A stretch of DNA of 62,899 bases from Calothrix sp. HK-06 (GCF_001904745.1 NZ_MRCD01000048.1:1-62899), one strand, 5' to 3'. Shown: positions 37,789 through 47,960, counted from the first letter of the stretch. The notes: generated from the sequence alone by a model not told the origin. Made by a program: numbers and translations.

Positions 37789-40700
37789 TTATTCGTGCTG
37801 CGTGGAGATATTTAGGTTCGGCGCCTTATCGCTTTGAGAGGCAACAACGGCAGGTTCGGGTTTAGATTGCTTGGATTTTTTGGGTTTGTCGGTTTTGTTG
37901 GGTGTTAAGAAGCGGTGTTCTATATCTTTAATTACTACATACAGTACTGGTACTAAAAACAAGCTTAAAACTGTGGATATTAAATAACCACCGAATAAAG
38001 CTGTTCCTAGTGACCAGCGACTCATGGCGCCTGCACCTTTGGCAATTACTAGGGGCCAAAATCCTACTAAACCTGAAAATGCAGTCATTAAGATTGGGCG
38101 TAACCTATCTTCTGCTGCGCGAATAGCAGATTGTTTAACGCTCATACCAATTTCGTGTAGTTGGTTTGCGAATTCAACGATTAAAATTGCGTTTTTAGAA
38201 GCTAAACCAATAAGCATTACTAACGCCACTTGAGCGTAGATATTATTGTTAACAACTGGATATACACCACCTGCTTGCAAGAAATTAGCGCGAAATTGAA
38301 TTGCACCTAAAGCACCAAGAATTGCTAATGGTACGGTCAACATAATGATAGTTGGGTCTACATAACTTTCGTACTGAGCAGCCAGAACTAGAAATACCAT
38401 TACGAAAGCTAAACCAAAAATAATGGGAGCGGCGCCACCACCTGAACGTTCTTGAAATGCGGTACCTGTCCATTCGTATCCAAACCCAGGTTGTAGTGCT
38501 TGTGCGGCAACTTCCTCCATTGCTACCATCGCTTGTCCGGTACTAAAACCAGGTGCGGGACTAGCTTGAACTTTAATAGCAGGATAGATGTTGTAGTGCG
38601 TAATAATTGGTGGGTAGTTTATACGTTCGGCTTTGACGACACTGGTGAGAGGAATCATTTTGTTGTCGCGCGAGCGTACATATAAACTATTTAAAGCATC
38701 AGGGTTAGAGCGAAACTCTCCTTCAGCTTGAGCATAAACACGATAAAGTTGTCCTCCTAGTACATATTGATTGACGTAACGGGCGCCAAGATAGGTTTGC
38801 ATCGTACTAAAAATATCGTTAATAGCAATATTTTGGGCTTTGGCTTGGTTACGGTCGATGGCAATTTGCATCATGGGAGTATTACTTGTAAATTGTGTGA
38901 ATACTCCAGCTAACTCTGGACGTTTACGAGCAGCATCAATGAATTTTTGCGAATTATCGATGAGTGTTTCCATTGGGAGCGCTGCTTTGTTTTGGATGAA
39001 AAATTCCAAACCACCTGAACTTCCTAGACCATCTACAGGAGGTGCATTAACCGCAATTAAGCGGGCACCAGAAATTTTTGATGCAAGTTCCTTGTTGATA
39101 GCACCAGTTATACCAAAAACTGATTCGTTAGCTTTTTTACGTTCTTCCCAGTGTTTTAACTTAACAAAGAAGAGAGATTTATTAGTTGCGTTTCCTTCAA
39201 ATCCAAATCCGGCTAAACCATTAACGTGTTCAACTTCAGGAAATTTACGCACGATTTTTTGGACGTTTTCAACGATACCATTGGTGTAATTCAATGATAC
39301 TCCTGGAGGTGATTCACCAATAATGAAAAAGTAACCTTGGTCTTCTTCTGGAATAAAGCCTTGGGGAGTTACCATATATATCCATGCTGAAGCAACTAAC
39401 CCAGCAATAAAAATGGGAACGACAAGTAAACGAATCTTGATTAAAAAAACAACTATACTAGCGTATCCACCTTTAACCCAATCAAAGAATCGATTGAACC
39501 ATCTAAATAATGCAGCAATTGGGCCATGTGCTTCTTGAACCGGACGCATGAGTAAGGCGCCCATTGCAGGAGAGAATGTCAGAGCGTTGAAAGTCGAAAG
39601 TAAAATTGAAAAAGCAATAATCAGCGCAAATTGCTTATAAACAATACCCGTAGTGCCTGGAAAGAACGATACAGGTATAAACACTGCCATTAATACTAAT
39701 GATGTAGCAATTACTGCCCCCGTTAATTCTCCCATTGAGTCTAAGGCAGCTTGTAAAGGTTTCATTCCTTGAGCAAGCTTTAAAGCAATGGCTTCTACAA
39801 TAATAATCCCGTCATCTACTACTAAGCCTGTTGCTAAAATTACCCCGAACAAAGTTAATTGATTGAGTGTAAACCCAAATGCATAAGCAAATGCCATCGT
39901 ACCAATTAAAGATACAGGTATGGCAATTGACGGAATAACAGTTGTTCTCCAATCCTGTAAAAATATAAAGATAACCAAAAATACAAGTAACACTGCTTCT
40001 AACAGTGTTTTAAATGCCTCATCAAGGGAAGCAGCAACGAACTCAGTATTATCTAGTGCAACTGTAGCTATTAATCCAGGTGGGAAATTCTTTGATAACT
40101 CTGCCATTCTTGCTTTAACTAACCCCGCAGTATTCCAAGCATTAGTACCAGGGAGTTGGTTAACTAATAGCGCAACAGCAGGAGCATTATCAAATATATT
40201 TGTTGTACTGTAATCTTGGGCGCCGACTTCCGCTCGTCCAACATCTCGAACGCGAGTTAATGTACCATCTTGTCCAACTTTAACTACTATATCTTCAGCT
40301 TCTTGTGGCGTTGTAAACCTTCCAACTGCCCGCAAAGCAATTTCAAACTGCTGCGTACTTGGAGTCGGTTGTTGTCCAATACGTCCAGCACCAACTTGGA
40401 TATTTTGTTCGCTGATGGCATTAGTAACATCTTGTGCGGTAACACCACGTGCTGCTAATGATGATGGGTTTAACCAGATTCGCATCGCGTACTTACGTTC
40501 ACCAACAATTCGCGCGCTTCCTACCCCCTCAATTCGTTTGATTTCATCAAGAACAAAACGGTCTACATAGTTACTCAAAAAAACGTTGTCGTAAAGAAAT
40601 TTTCCGCTCTTGTCTTTTTCTGATGAAATCGCGTAAGCAATCGTAATTGTTGGTGACTGCTTTTGAGTAATTACGCCAGTTTGGTTCACTTCGACAGGTA

Positions 40701-41058
40701 ACTGAGACGCAGCCACCGCTACGTTATTTTGTACCAATACCTGTGCTGTGTTCCTATCTATATCTGTAGGAAAAGATACATTAATTGATGTATCACCGTT
40801 GTTTGTCGTTTGCGACGACATGTAAACAACTTTTTCCGTACCGTTGATTTGACGTTCCAATACTGTTGTCACATTTTCTTCAGCGGTCTTCGCATCAGTT
40901 CCCAGATAGTTTGCTGTAACTGTTACTTGCTTTAATGCCAGTTGAGGCAACTTATCAAGAGGAAGCAGCGGAATACAAATACCACCAACTAAAATAATTA
41001 AGATGGTACAGACTGTTGTGAGAACAGGTCGCTTAATAAAGTTTTGTGAAATACTCAT
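37789..41058 (-). CDS. RND efflux pump permease (HAE1 type, AcrB-like)
   Basis: This inner-membrane proton-drug antiporter should work with the adaptor at 41211-42557 and an outer-membrane channel such as TolC. The 1089-residue protein starts MSISQNFIKRPVLTTVCTIL and has the usual 12 helices and two large periplasmic loops. The proton-relay Asp pair is in TGLVVDDGIIIVEA (near 412). The C-terminal tail is short, polar and Lys-rich. The start is set at ATG 41058, where HAE1 proteins begin. An extension to 41118 would run into the 28-bp palindrome at 41107. Confidence 0.95.
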   Translation of the reverse strand: MSISQNFIKRPVLTTVCTILIILVGGICIPLLPLDKLPQLALKQVTVTANYLGTDAKTAEENVTTVLERQINGTEKVVYMSSQTTNNGDTSINVSFPTDIDRNTAQVLVQNNVAVAASQLPVEVNQTGVITQKQSPTITIAYAISSEKDKSGKFLYDNVFLSNYVDRFVLDEIKRIEGVGSARIVGERKYAMRIWLNPSSLAARGVTAQDVTNAISEQNIQVGAGRIGQQPTPSTQQFEIALRAVGRFTTPQEAEDIVVKVGQDGTLTRVRDVGRAEVGAQDYSTTNIFDNAPAVALLVNQLPGTNAWNTAGLVKARMAELSKNFPPGLIATVALDNTEFVAASLDEAFKTLLEAVLLVFLVIFIFLQDWRTTVIPSIAIPVSLIGTMAFAYAFGFTLNQLTLFGVILATGLVVDDGIIIVEAIALKLAQGMKPLQAALDSMGELTGAVIATSLVLMAVFIPVSFFPGTTGIVYKQFALIIAFSILLSTFNALTFSPAMGALLMRPVQEAHGPIAALFRWFNRFFDWVKGGYASIVVFLIKIRLLVVPIFIAGLVASAWIYMVTPQGFIPEEDQGYFFIIGESPPGVSLNYTNGIVENVQKIVRKFPEVEHVNGLAGFGFEGNATNKSLFFVKLKHWEERKKANESVFGITGAINKELASKISGARLIAVNAPPVDGLGSSGGLEFFIQNKAALPMETLIDNSQKFIDAARKRPELAGVFTQFTSNTPMMQIAIDRNQAKAQNIAINDIFSTMQTYLGARYVNQYVLGGQLYRVYAQAEGEFRSNPDALNSLYVRSRDNKMIPLTSVVKAERINYPPIITHYNIYPAIKVQASPAPGFSTGQAMVAMEEVAAQALQPGFGYEWTGTAFQERSGGGAAPIIFGLAFVMVFLVLAAQYESYVDPTIIMLTVPLAILGALGAIQFRANFLQAGGVYPVVNNNIYAQVALVMLIGLASKNAILIVEFANQLHEIGMSVKQSAIRAAEDRLRPILMTAFSGLVGFWPLVIAKGAGAMSRWSLGTALFGGYLISTVLSLFLVPVLYVVIKDIEHRFLTPNKTDKPKKSKQSKPEPAVVASQSDKAPNLNISTQHE

Positions 41059-41106
41059 GGGTTTAGAAGAGTTGAAAGTGCGCTCGTGTTGAGTGCTGAG
41101 TGCTTC

Positions 41107-41134
41107 GTAGAGACGCAATTAATCGTGTCTCTAC
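41107..41134. repeat. 28-bp imperfect palindrome (GTAGAGACG family)
   Basis: GTAGAGACGCAATT and AATCGTGTCTCTAC form an inverted repeat with two mismatched pairs. It lies between the RND adaptor stop codon and the permease start. Confidence 0.8.
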
Positions 41135-41210
41135 TAAGTTAATGAGTTAGGAGTTATGAGGAACGGAGTTCTTAACTCAATTCTTTTTCCCTAACTCAGC
41201 ACTCATTACT

Positions 41211-42557
41211 CTATAGAGAGGCAGTTTGAGTTGCAGCAGGCTTGATAGGCGCCCCGTTAGTCAAGCTTTGAATACCTGATACAATTAAGTTCTCTCCGGG
41301 TTGTATGCCTGAAACGAGTTGATAATCTTGTCCTTGCATTACACCGAGTTTGACTGGTTTTTGCCGTGCTACCATTTGTGATTTTCCATCTTTGGTCTCA
41401 GATTCGGCGACAAAAACAAAATCTTGGGCACCAATGCGAGATACTGCAACAGCAGGTACTTTCACACCAGCACCTTGACTCCAAATTATTCGCGCACGTA
41501 CATATTGCCCATCGCGTAATTTTTGGTCACTATTGGGAAAACGCGCTTTAGTTAAAACTGCTTGGTCTCCTGAACTCACTTGTGGAGCAATAAAGTTAAC
41601 ACTGCCTCGTGATATTTGTGTTCCTGAGTTTGGGTCTATTAGAGCAACTGGTAGTCCTCGACGTAGTTGTCCAGATAAATTTATAGGTACTGGAATACGT
41701 AAATCTAGTTCATCATTCTGAATAATACTCGTAACTGAATCACCTACATTAACTAAATCACCAACACGGACAGGTACATCACCAACGACACCACTTACAG
41801 GAGCAACCACTCGGTTATAGCTTAAGTCTTCCACCTGCACAGCAGTTTCAGCTTGAGCGCGTTTTAGTTGTGACTCATTTTGTTTGACTAAAGCAACCGC
41901 ACCTCTCCACTGTGACTGCGCTTGTTGTAATGCGCTTTGTGCTGATGCAAGTGATTGTATCGCAGCTTCACGTGCAGCAATAGCACTATTACGTTGGGCA
42001 CGTCGTTCATCTAAATTTTGCCTTGCAACGGCGCCTGCTGATGCTAGTTCTTCTGAACGCTTATAGTTAATATTGGCAAGTTCAACATCGCTGTTACGAT
42101 TAACAATATCTGCTTGATAGCGTTTAATTTCTGCTGCACGCTGCTTAATTTCTGCTTCACTAGCGCGTACTTGTGCAGTTGCATTTTCTAAAGTTCCCCT
42201 TTGGGAATTTACCGAAGCTATAGCTGCATCTACCGACGCTCTGCTTCTTTCTGGACGTAACTGTATTATAGGTGTCCCCTGTTTAACGAAGTTACCTTGA
42301 GCTACAGTCACTTGTACTATACGTCCGCTAATTTGCGGTTTTAACGAAACACGTTGCTTTGCTTCAAGTGTTCCTACAAATTCTGTACTATTTTCGACTG
42401 TCGAAGTTTCAACGCGCTGTAATTTTACTAAGGCCGCAGGGGGTCTACCCGCAGCATTCGCTGATGGTTTCTTGGCGCCACAACCGCTTATTATTGCTGA
42501 CGAAAGAATTACAGCACAGCACAAATAATATTTTGTTAGATTTTTTGAATGTTGCAT
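41211..42557 (-). CDS. RND efflux periplasmic adaptor lipoprotein
   Basis: This membrane-fusion protein couples the RND permease to an outer-membrane channel. The 448-residue protein starts MQHSKNLTKYYLCC, and the lipobox IISGCG makes Cys26 the likely lipid anchor. It has a biotinyl-lipoyl-like half FVGTLEAKQRVSLKPQISG, a long alpha-helical hairpin rich in Ala, Gln and Arg (about 110-230), and the second half-motif NRVVAPVSGVVGDVPVRVGD. The ATG at 42557 is preferred over an in-frame ATG at 42620, whose added residues are not a normal signal sequence. The permease gene follows after 152 bases. Confidence 0.94.
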   Translation of the reverse strand: MQHSKNLTKYYLCCAVILSSAIISGCGAKKPSANAAGRPPAALVKLQRVETSTVENSTEFVGTLEAKQRVSLKPQISGRIVQVTVAQGNFVKQGTPIIQLRPERSRASVDAAIASVNSQRGTLENATAQVRASEAEIKQRAAEIKRYQADIVNRNSDVELANINYKRSEELASAGAVARQNLDERRAQRNSAIAAREAAIQSLASAQSALQQAQSQWRGAVALVKQNESQLKRAQAETAVQVEDLSYNRVVAPVSGVVGDVPVRVGDLVNVGDSVTSIIQNDELDLRIPVPINLSGQLRRGLPVALIDPNSGTQISRGSVNFIAPQVSSGDQAVLTKARFPNSDQKLRDGQYVRARIIWSQGAGVKVPAVAVSRIGAQDFVFVAESETKDGKSQMVARQKPVKLGVMQGQDYQLVSGIQPGENLIVSGIQSLTNGAPIKPAATQTASL

Positions 42558-42809
42558 ATACCCACTTACGAGACACCAGAAATATAAGGGTTCGCAGCCA
42601 TAGCCATTGAAGCTAATCAAAATTGCTCCAAAAAAGATATCTTTTGGAGGTTTTGAGTTTGATTATGTGTTCTAGACTAACAGTTATTTATTTTATTGAA
42701 ATATTTTTTTTGATTATTTTTGATTTGCTACAAATTTTCATTAAATTATATCTTTTTTGTAATATTACTTTATATAGCTTAATGTTATTTTATAGGTCAG
42801 GCGGGGTGC

Positions 42810-43589
42810 CTAACCCATCGATAATAACCAAATACCACTATATGTCATCCCAGAATCATCTGGTTGAACGAGTAAAAAATGTAACCCTTTGCTTTGTTGT
42901 TTTCGCTGTTCATAACTTTGAGCGGCAATTTTAACTTCGTTATCATCGAAGGTCACAATGACCCATCTATCAACTAAACCAGCTTCAAGTATCAAACCAT
43001 CCGGCGCCCCTGCAATATAATTTAAATAAGCAGGACGTGATTCTTGTAACCAACGTGCTAACCGCATCGACTGTTTACCACCATAAATAACAACACCAGG
43101 AATAAGTTGAGTTGATGCTAAACCCAAATTAAAAGGAAGAAGAAAATCAGGAAAATCAACAATAGGAATACGACGTTGACGAAACTCTTCAACATCACCA
43201 GCAGGAAGCGAAGCAAATCGCCATTTATCTCCTAAAAGATTATCAGGTAAAGGAACTGGGGGTAACTTTTCTAATTCAACAGGATAAGATTTATCTTTCA
43301 ACCACTGTTTCAAAGCTGTTGTACGACGAGTTGCTTCGACCTCTATATTTAAATTCCGTGCAGCAGTTTCAACTAAACTTAGAGATTGGGGACGAAACAC
43401 CTGTATTTTATCAGGCATACCCGAAGCGCACGCCAACTCAAACTGTGAAGTCAGCCAATTAGAATTAGCTTGCGACTGAGGACAAGAAGCTTCATATTTA
43501 AAATTACCGCGAGTATCACAAATCAACAAATCCCACAACTGCTCATGATTTTGAGGACGACGATAAAAATTAACTTGCCAAACTAACAC
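42810..43589 (-). CDS. Tab2/Atab2-family RNA-binding protein
   Basis: This 259-residue protein matches the Tab2/Atab2 (DUF1092) family. In algae and plants, Tab2 helps translate photosystem I psaA/psaB messages; cyanobacterial members are thought to serve photosystem assembly, but the exact role is uncertain. The family start VWQVNFYRRP is present, as are WDLLICDTRG, IQVFRPQSLSL, and the ending GIWLLSMG, with no signal peptide. It stands alone. Confidence 0.9.
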   Translation of the reverse strand: MLVWQVNFYRRPQNHEQLWDLLICDTRGNFKYEASCPQSQANSNWLTSQFELACASGMPDKIQVFRPQSLSLVETAARNLNIEVEATRRTTALKQWLKDKSYPVELEKLPPVPLPDNLLGDKWRFASLPAGDVEEFRQRRIPIVDFPDFLLPFNLGLASTQLIPGVVIYGGKQSMRLARWLQESRPAYLNYIAGAPDGLILEAGLVDRWVIVTFDDNEVKIAAQSYEQRKQQSKGLHFLLVQPDDSGMTYSGIWLLSMG

Positions 43590-43639
43590 GCTTTAGCCTC
43601 CAAGAGTATGCTTATTTTATAAAAATATAATTGTCATTA

Positions 43640-43810
43640 GTAGCGTAAACGTAAACGTAAACTAAGTTTTCCCGTAGGGTAGTTTATCGGTAGGGTAGAA
43701 TCTCTAAAGTTTCGATGTTTATTAAGATGCTTTATTATAGTGATTCGTTACAATACATACTAGATGCTACCCTATGGGAAAAGCTCCGCTTTATGTGCCT
43801 CAGCATGACA
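43640..43810. repeat. Repeat-rich gap with diverged ATGCTACCC copies
   Basis: Bases 43645-43700 carry a degenerate inverted copy with CGTAAACG repeats and CCCGTAGGGTAG. Bases 43762-43809 carry a forward copy reading AGATGCTACCCTATGGG and ending TCAGCATGAC. Both belong to the family seen at 22638-22737. Confidence 0.7.
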
Positions 43811-43816
43811 ATATAT

Positions 43817-46507
43817 TTACAGTGGATATTTTTGACTTAAAAACGCCTCAGCACTAACTCTATCATTAACAACATCATCTAAAGTAGCAGCTAACAAATC
43901 ATCAAGCATTTCCTTAAAAGCTCGACTAGGTTTATAGCCTAATTTTTGTAAATCATTACCATTTAAAGGCGCCTGAACAAAACGCCATACACTAATATAC
44001 TGCCAAATTGAATGACGAATAGACCGTTGACTTTGTGAAGCAGCTAAAATCAGCGTCTCTAAATCATACTTCTTAAGTAAAGCAACAATCTGGCTCTTTA
44101 ATGTAAACTCTGTCAAACCAGCAATATTATCCATTACCTTACTAAAATGCGATAATCTTTTAATACTATCGTCAGGCAATTGTAAATTAGTAGCAACCTT
44201 AGTACGAAACTCCGGCGCCAAGTGAGCGATAATAGCTTCAAGACGAAGCAGCCAATGACTAATAGTTTGTGAGTAATCAAAGCGTTGTAAACAGCGTTCG
44301 AGCAAACGTAACTGACGCAATAACTCTAAATCAAGTTTTAAAGTTGGGTGAATACATTGCAACGCACTTAAATTATCTAATAATTCGAGTGCCCTTTTCC
44401 AGTAAGGCGCCTCAAGAATTAACTTTAACTCAGCTTTGAGACGAGTTGAAAGTGCAGGAGTTTTATTATTTTCGCGTGTAGTGCGCTCATACACACCACT
44501 ATTAATCGCATAACGAATATAACTTTCGGTCTGTGACTCAATAGTAAACCCTAAGCGTACAGCAAACCTAACTCCCCGATAAATACGTGTAGGATCTTCA
44601 ATAAAGCTATTTGGGTGCAAAACACGCATTTGTCGAGCTTCTAAATCGTGTAAACCATTAAAATAATCAAGTAACTCACCTGCACGTGGGGGAGTTAAAC
44701 GTAATGCCATTGCATTAATTGTAAAATCTCTTCGATATAAATCTTGACGTATAGAACTTGCTTCGACTTCTGGATTTGCTGCTGGATAAGGATAAAATTC
44801 AGTACGGGCAGTAGCTATATCAACCCATAATGAATCAAGTTTGGGGTCTTTGTGCCATAACAATGCAGCAGTTTGAAAAGCTCCATGAACATCTAAACGT
44901 GCATTTGGATATAACTTTTGCATTGCAGTAGCAAGTTCTACACCTGCACCATCATCAGCAGATTCATGAAACCCATCAACAACAAGGTCAATATCTTTGA
45001 GTAACAAAGGTTTTTGTTTTATATTTTGGGCAAGTAGTAAGTCACGTACTGCACCCCCTACTACATATAAATGCCAACCGCGTTTTGTCGCTTCTTGGGA
45101 TGCTGTATTTAATAACTGCCATAACACAGGGTTAATATGGTTTTGTAAATCTGTAGAGACGTGATTAATCACGTTTCTACGAGTTTTGGTTGTTTTTGAA
45201 TCATTACTGTGTAATTCTCGCAAAATATCAGTACGGGTTACAATACCTACTAATTGCCCATTATCCATCACAGGCAAGCGCCCAATATCATACGTCACCA
45301 TCAACTCCTCGATTTGCAGCATAGTAGTATCAGGTGTGATAGTTTTAATATTTGTTGTCATATAACCTTTTACGGGTGCATGACTAAAACCGTGATGTAA
45401 AGCAATATCAAGGTCACGACGCGAAATTACACCAACTAAATTTCCTTCAATATCAACAACCGACAGTCCTGAATGTCCATACCGTAGTAATATTCTTTGT
45501 GCTTCGGCAATAGTTGTTTGGGGACGAATGCTGCGAACAGGGGAAGACATTAAGTCTCTAGCGCTAGGAGGTTTAGGTATTTGAAGTTTTAAACTTTCGA
45601 TTAGCTCGTTTATAATAACCTGGGAATTGGTGCCACGTAAGTTAACAGATGCAGCTTGAGCATGTCCTCCTCCTCCCAAAGGTTGAAATAATTCGTTTAA
45701 ATCAACACCTTTAACTTGACTTCTACCAATTATTGTTAAACGAGTTTCCTTACCTTCTCCCATTGAAAACTCGTGTACTAATAGCAATACATCAGTTTCA
45801 GATATTGAGCGCAGTCGCGAAATTAAACTTGATAGTCCAGGTACAAAAGCATCTGTCTTTAAATGCACCCACCCTATTCCATACCCATTCTTATTAAACA
45901 CTTTAAGGTTATCTAGTGATATTTTGAGAAGTTGCTGTAATTGTGGTGATAAACCAGGTTCTAGATATTGGTTAATATTAGGGATACTGGCGCCAAGTTG
46001 CATCAACCATCCTAAAGCGATAGCATCACGAGGTGTAGAATTTTCAAAAGTTAGCGAACCTGTATCAGCATGAATACCTAGAGCCATAACTGTGGCCTCG
46101 CAAGTAGTCAGAAAAATACCTGCTTGCTGTAACTTTTCAGCAATGATTGTAGTTGTAGCGCCTACAGGTTCAATATATAACTTTGTAGCATTTATATCAC
46201 TGTTTTCTGGGTGATGGTCGTAAATAGTAATGTCTACTAAATGGGGTAGTTCTAGCCATTCTGATAACTTGCCAATACGTGAGCGAACTTGAGCGTCTAC
46301 AATTATCAACGACTGAATTTCTGAAGCATTAACTGCCCGTCGTTCAATCAGCATAAACTCATCGCGGTACAAGGCTAAAAAATCTCTGACAGCAGGATGG
46401 GCACCACCCGATAGAACAATTTTACTACCTGGCAGCAAGCGCGTCAGTCCAACAGCTGCTCCCAGTGCATCAAAATCTACTGTGGTATGGCACAAAATTA
46501 AATCCAT
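43817..46507 (-). CDS. DHH-CBS-CBS-poly(A) polymerase/tRNA nucleotidyltransferase fusion
   Basis: This 896-residue protein joins three units. Residues 1-310 are a DHH/DHHA1 phosphoesterase with DFDALGAA, IYDHHPEN and GGGGHAQAAS. Residues about 315-430 are a CBS pair that may bind an adenine nucleotide. From about 470 on there is a class II nucleotidyltransferase with VVGGAVRDLLL, DIDLVVDG and RRDFTINAMAL, and helical tails. It should add CCA to tRNA 3' ends or A tails to RNA. The linker (about residues 443-452) is encoded by a dispersed 28-bp palindrome at 45153-45180, read in frame as RRNVINHVST. The gene is monocistronic. Confidence 0.93.
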   Translation of the reverse strand: MDLILCHTTVDFDALGAAVGLTRLLPGSKIVLSGGAHPAVRDFLALYRDEFMLIERRAVNASEIQSLIIVDAQVRSRIGKLSEWLELPHLVDITIYDHHPENSDINATKLYIEPVGATTTIIAEKLQQAGIFLTTCEATVMALGIHADTGSLTFENSTPRDAIALGWLMQLGASIPNINQYLEPGLSPQLQQLLKISLDNLKVFNKNGYGIGWVHLKTDAFVPGLSSLISRLRSISETDVLLLVHEFSMGEGKETRLTIIGRSQVKGVDLNELFQPLGGGGHAQAASVNLRGTNSQVIINELIESLKLQIPKPPSARDLMSSPVRSIRPQTTIAEAQRILLRYGHSGLSVVDIEGNLVGVISRRDLDIALHHGFSHAPVKGYMTTNIKTITPDTTMLQIEELMVTYDIGRLPVMDNGQLVGIVTRTDILRELHSNDSKTTKTRRNVINHVSTDLQNHINPVLWQLLNTASQEATKRGWHLYVVGGAVRDLLLAQNIKQKPLLLKDIDLVVDGFHESADDGAGVELATAMQKLYPNARLDVHGAFQTAALLWHKDPKLDSLWVDIATARTEFYPYPAANPEVEASSIRQDLYRRDFTINAMALRLTPPRAGELLDYFNGLHDLEARQMRVLHPNSFIEDPTRIYRGVRFAVRLGFTIESQTESYIRYAINSGVYERTTRENNKTPALSTRLKAELKLILEAPYWKRALELLDNLSALQCIHPTLKLDLELLRQLRLLERCLQRFDYSQTISHWLLRLEAIIAHLAPEFRTKVATNLQLPDDSIKRLSHFSKVMDNIAGLTEFTLKSQIVALLKKYDLETLILAASQSQRSIRHSIWQYISVWRFVQAPLNGNDLQKLGYKPSRAFKEMLDDLLAATLDDVVNDRVSAEAFLSQKYPL
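45153..45180. repeat. 28-bp palindrome inside the DHH-CBS-poly(A) polymerase gene
   Basis: The repeat GTAGAGACGTGATT with its reverse complement (one mismatch) matches the intergenic copy at 24900-24927 in 27 of 28 bases. Here it is inside a reading frame and stays open, adding RRNVINHVST to the linker between the CBS and nucleotidyltransferase parts. Confidence 0.9.
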
Positions 46508-46614
46508 AAAAATGTTTGACTAATAGTCAATACTAGAATCAGATACTTTAAAATGAAATAAAGTCGGTAAAATTTGTGTTGTAAAATATTTTATCTTTAA
46601 TAGATAGCTGTCTT

Positions 46615-46619
46615 GGGAG
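46615..46619 (+). promoter_or_regulatory. Ribosome binding site of psbZ
   Basis: GGGAG at 46615-46619 lies eight bases before the ATG at 46628. It excludes the in-frame upstream start at 46613. Confidence 0.75.
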
Positions 46620-46627
46620 AAAAGAAA

Positions 46628-46816
46628 ATGACTTTTATATTCCAATTTGCATTGCTTGCTCTAGTAGCTCTATCCTTCGTTATGGTCATCGGTGTTCCGG
46701 TAGCATATGCTACACCCCAAAACTGGGTAGAATCGAAAAAGCTTCTTTGGGTTGGTTCAGGAGCATGGTTTATTTTAGTAATTGTAGTCGGAGTCCTCAA
46801 CTTTTTCGTAGTGTAA
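46628..46816 (+). CDS. psbZ: Photosystem II reaction centre protein Z
   Basis: PsbZ is a two-helix subunit at the edge of photosystem II in the thylakoid membrane that helps hold CP43-side subunits. The 62-residue protein begins [20 protein letters not shown], then [20 protein letters not shown], and ends with a second helix finishing GVLNFFVV. That is the full family pattern and length. The start at 46628 is set by GGGAG at 46615-46619. ribH follows on the same strand, an arrangement common in cyanobacteria. Confidence 0.97.
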   Translation: MTFIFQFALLALVALSFVMVIGVPVAYATPQNWVESKKLLWVGSGAWFILVIVVGVLNFFVV

Positions 46817-47134
46817 GCTACCGAGTGAAGACAAGCTACAACTCACTATACGTATAATGTAGTGATAGGCAGAGGAGCAAGCGTTGTAAAAGTAAAAGTT
46901 GGTTGGCGAAGGGATTATATCCTAAAACCTGTCAATGCATGACTTTACTACGTTAGCTTCTCTGCTATTTTATGGGGATGTGACGTTTATAGGCACCGTA
47001 ATTTGATTTATTTAGATAAAAAATTGTAAGAAACCAGGTTTTTTAGTTGAGAAACCAGGTTTATGGATCAAAAAGTCCGGTTTTTGCGTTAGTTCTAGAA
47101 ATAAGTATTGAATCGTATAGTAAATGAGGCAGTC
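46817..47134. other. 318-bp gap between psbZ and ribH
   Basis: No gene is seen. Diverged copies of the AGAAACCAGGTTT repeat lie at 47029-47041 and 47050-47063, with a related TCCGGTTTT nearby. The ribH promoter should lie here. Confidence 0.4.
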
Positions 47135-47701
47135 ATGACAGTTTTTGAGGGAACTTTTACTCAGACCGAGACATTGCGCTTTGCATTGGTGATTGGTCGC
47201 TTCAATGATTTGGTTACGACCAAGCTACTCGAAGGATGTCAAGATTGCTTGAAGCGTCACGGTATTGATGTTAATCCTCACGGTTCCCAGGTTGATTATG
47301 TTTGGGTACCAGGTAGTTTTGAAGTTCCAGTGGTAGCTCGACAAATGGCACTGTCGCATCGTTACGACGCGGTAATATGTTTAGGTGCCGTAATTCGTGG
47401 TCAAACACCTCACTTTGATCTTGTATCGTCAGAAGTTGCGAAAGGGATAGCTGCCGCGAGTTTTCAAACGGGTGTACCTGTAATATTTGGTGTTCTCACA
47501 ACCGATACAATGCAGCAAGCATTAGAAAGAGCAGGAATTAAAAGTAACTTAGGCTGGGAATACGCAATGAGCGCGCTAGAAATGGGCAGCTTAATGCGTC
47601 AAATCCGTGCGGGTTTACCTCAATCGAACAACAATTCCCCCTCGTTACCTGGTCGAATCAGCACAACCATTGGTGAATTATCTCCATCCAGCAACGAGTA
47701 A
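47135..47701 (+). CDS. ribH: 6,7-dimethyl-8-ribityllumazine synthase
   Basis: RibH joins the ribityl-uracil and butanone-phosphate intermediates to form lumazine, the last step before riboflavin. The 188-residue protein has [48 protein letters not shown] with the catalytic His, and [21 protein letters not shown]-terminal tail of about 30 residues rich in Ser, Pro and Asn is longer than in E. coli. The start is the ATG at 47135, since GAGG at 47126-47129 precedes it. A TTG at 47108 would add nine residues. Confidence 0.96.
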   Translation: MTVFEGTFTQTETLRFALVIGRFNDLVTTKLLEGCQDCLKRHGIDVNPHGSQVDYVWVPGSFEVPVVARQMALSHRYDAVICLGAVIRGQTPHFDLVSSEVAKGIAAASFQTGVPVIFGVLTTDTMQQALERAGIKSNLGWEYAMSALEMGSLMRQIRAGLPQSNNNSPSLPGRISTTIGELSPSSNE

Positions 47702-47841
47702 ATTCATTAAATTTGTCTATGTAAGAGTGGAATGGGCTTCGCTTGCCCTTTCCAAATCTAAACCCAGTTTCAAAAAATCTTTTTCAAAACTATTGACAGA
47801 CTATAAGCAATCAGGCATACTGAATATTGTTGAAGTTTTTC

Positions 47842-47913
47842 GCGGGTATAGCTCAGTGGTAGAGCGCAACCTTGCCAAGGTTGATGTCGCGCGTTCGAAT
47901 CGCGTTACCCGCT
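47842..47913 (+). tRNA. tRNA-Gly(GCC)
   Basis: The 72-base sequence folds as a tRNA. The acceptor stem pairs GCGGGTA (47842-47848) with TACCCGC (47906-47912). The D arm is GCTCAGTGGTAGAGC, the anticodon loop TTGCCAA reads GCC, and the T loop is TTCGAAT. CCA is not encoded. Confidence 0.97.
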
Positions 47914-47930
47914 TTTTAAATTAAGAATAT

Positions 47931-47960
47931 GTCATTCTGAGCGCAGCGAATAATCTTTTA
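47931..47960. repeat. Dispersed repeat fragment (GTCATTCTGAGCG family)
   Basis: GTCATTCTGAGCGCAGCGAA lies just after tRNA-Gly and matches the copies at 22566 and, inverted, at 37750. Confidence 0.6.

Noticed and set aside
41107-41118. N-terminal extension of the RND permease to 41118
   Set aside because: The added residues come from the GTAGAGACG palindrome, and the permease family begins at MSISQNF.
42558-42809. AT-rich gap before the RND adaptor
   Set aside because: No coding frame and no clear hairpin; it probably holds the adaptor promoter only.
47607-47924. 105-codon frame overlapping ribH and tRNA-Gly
   Set aside because: It runs through a tRNA gene in the sense direction and overlaps ribH in another frame.
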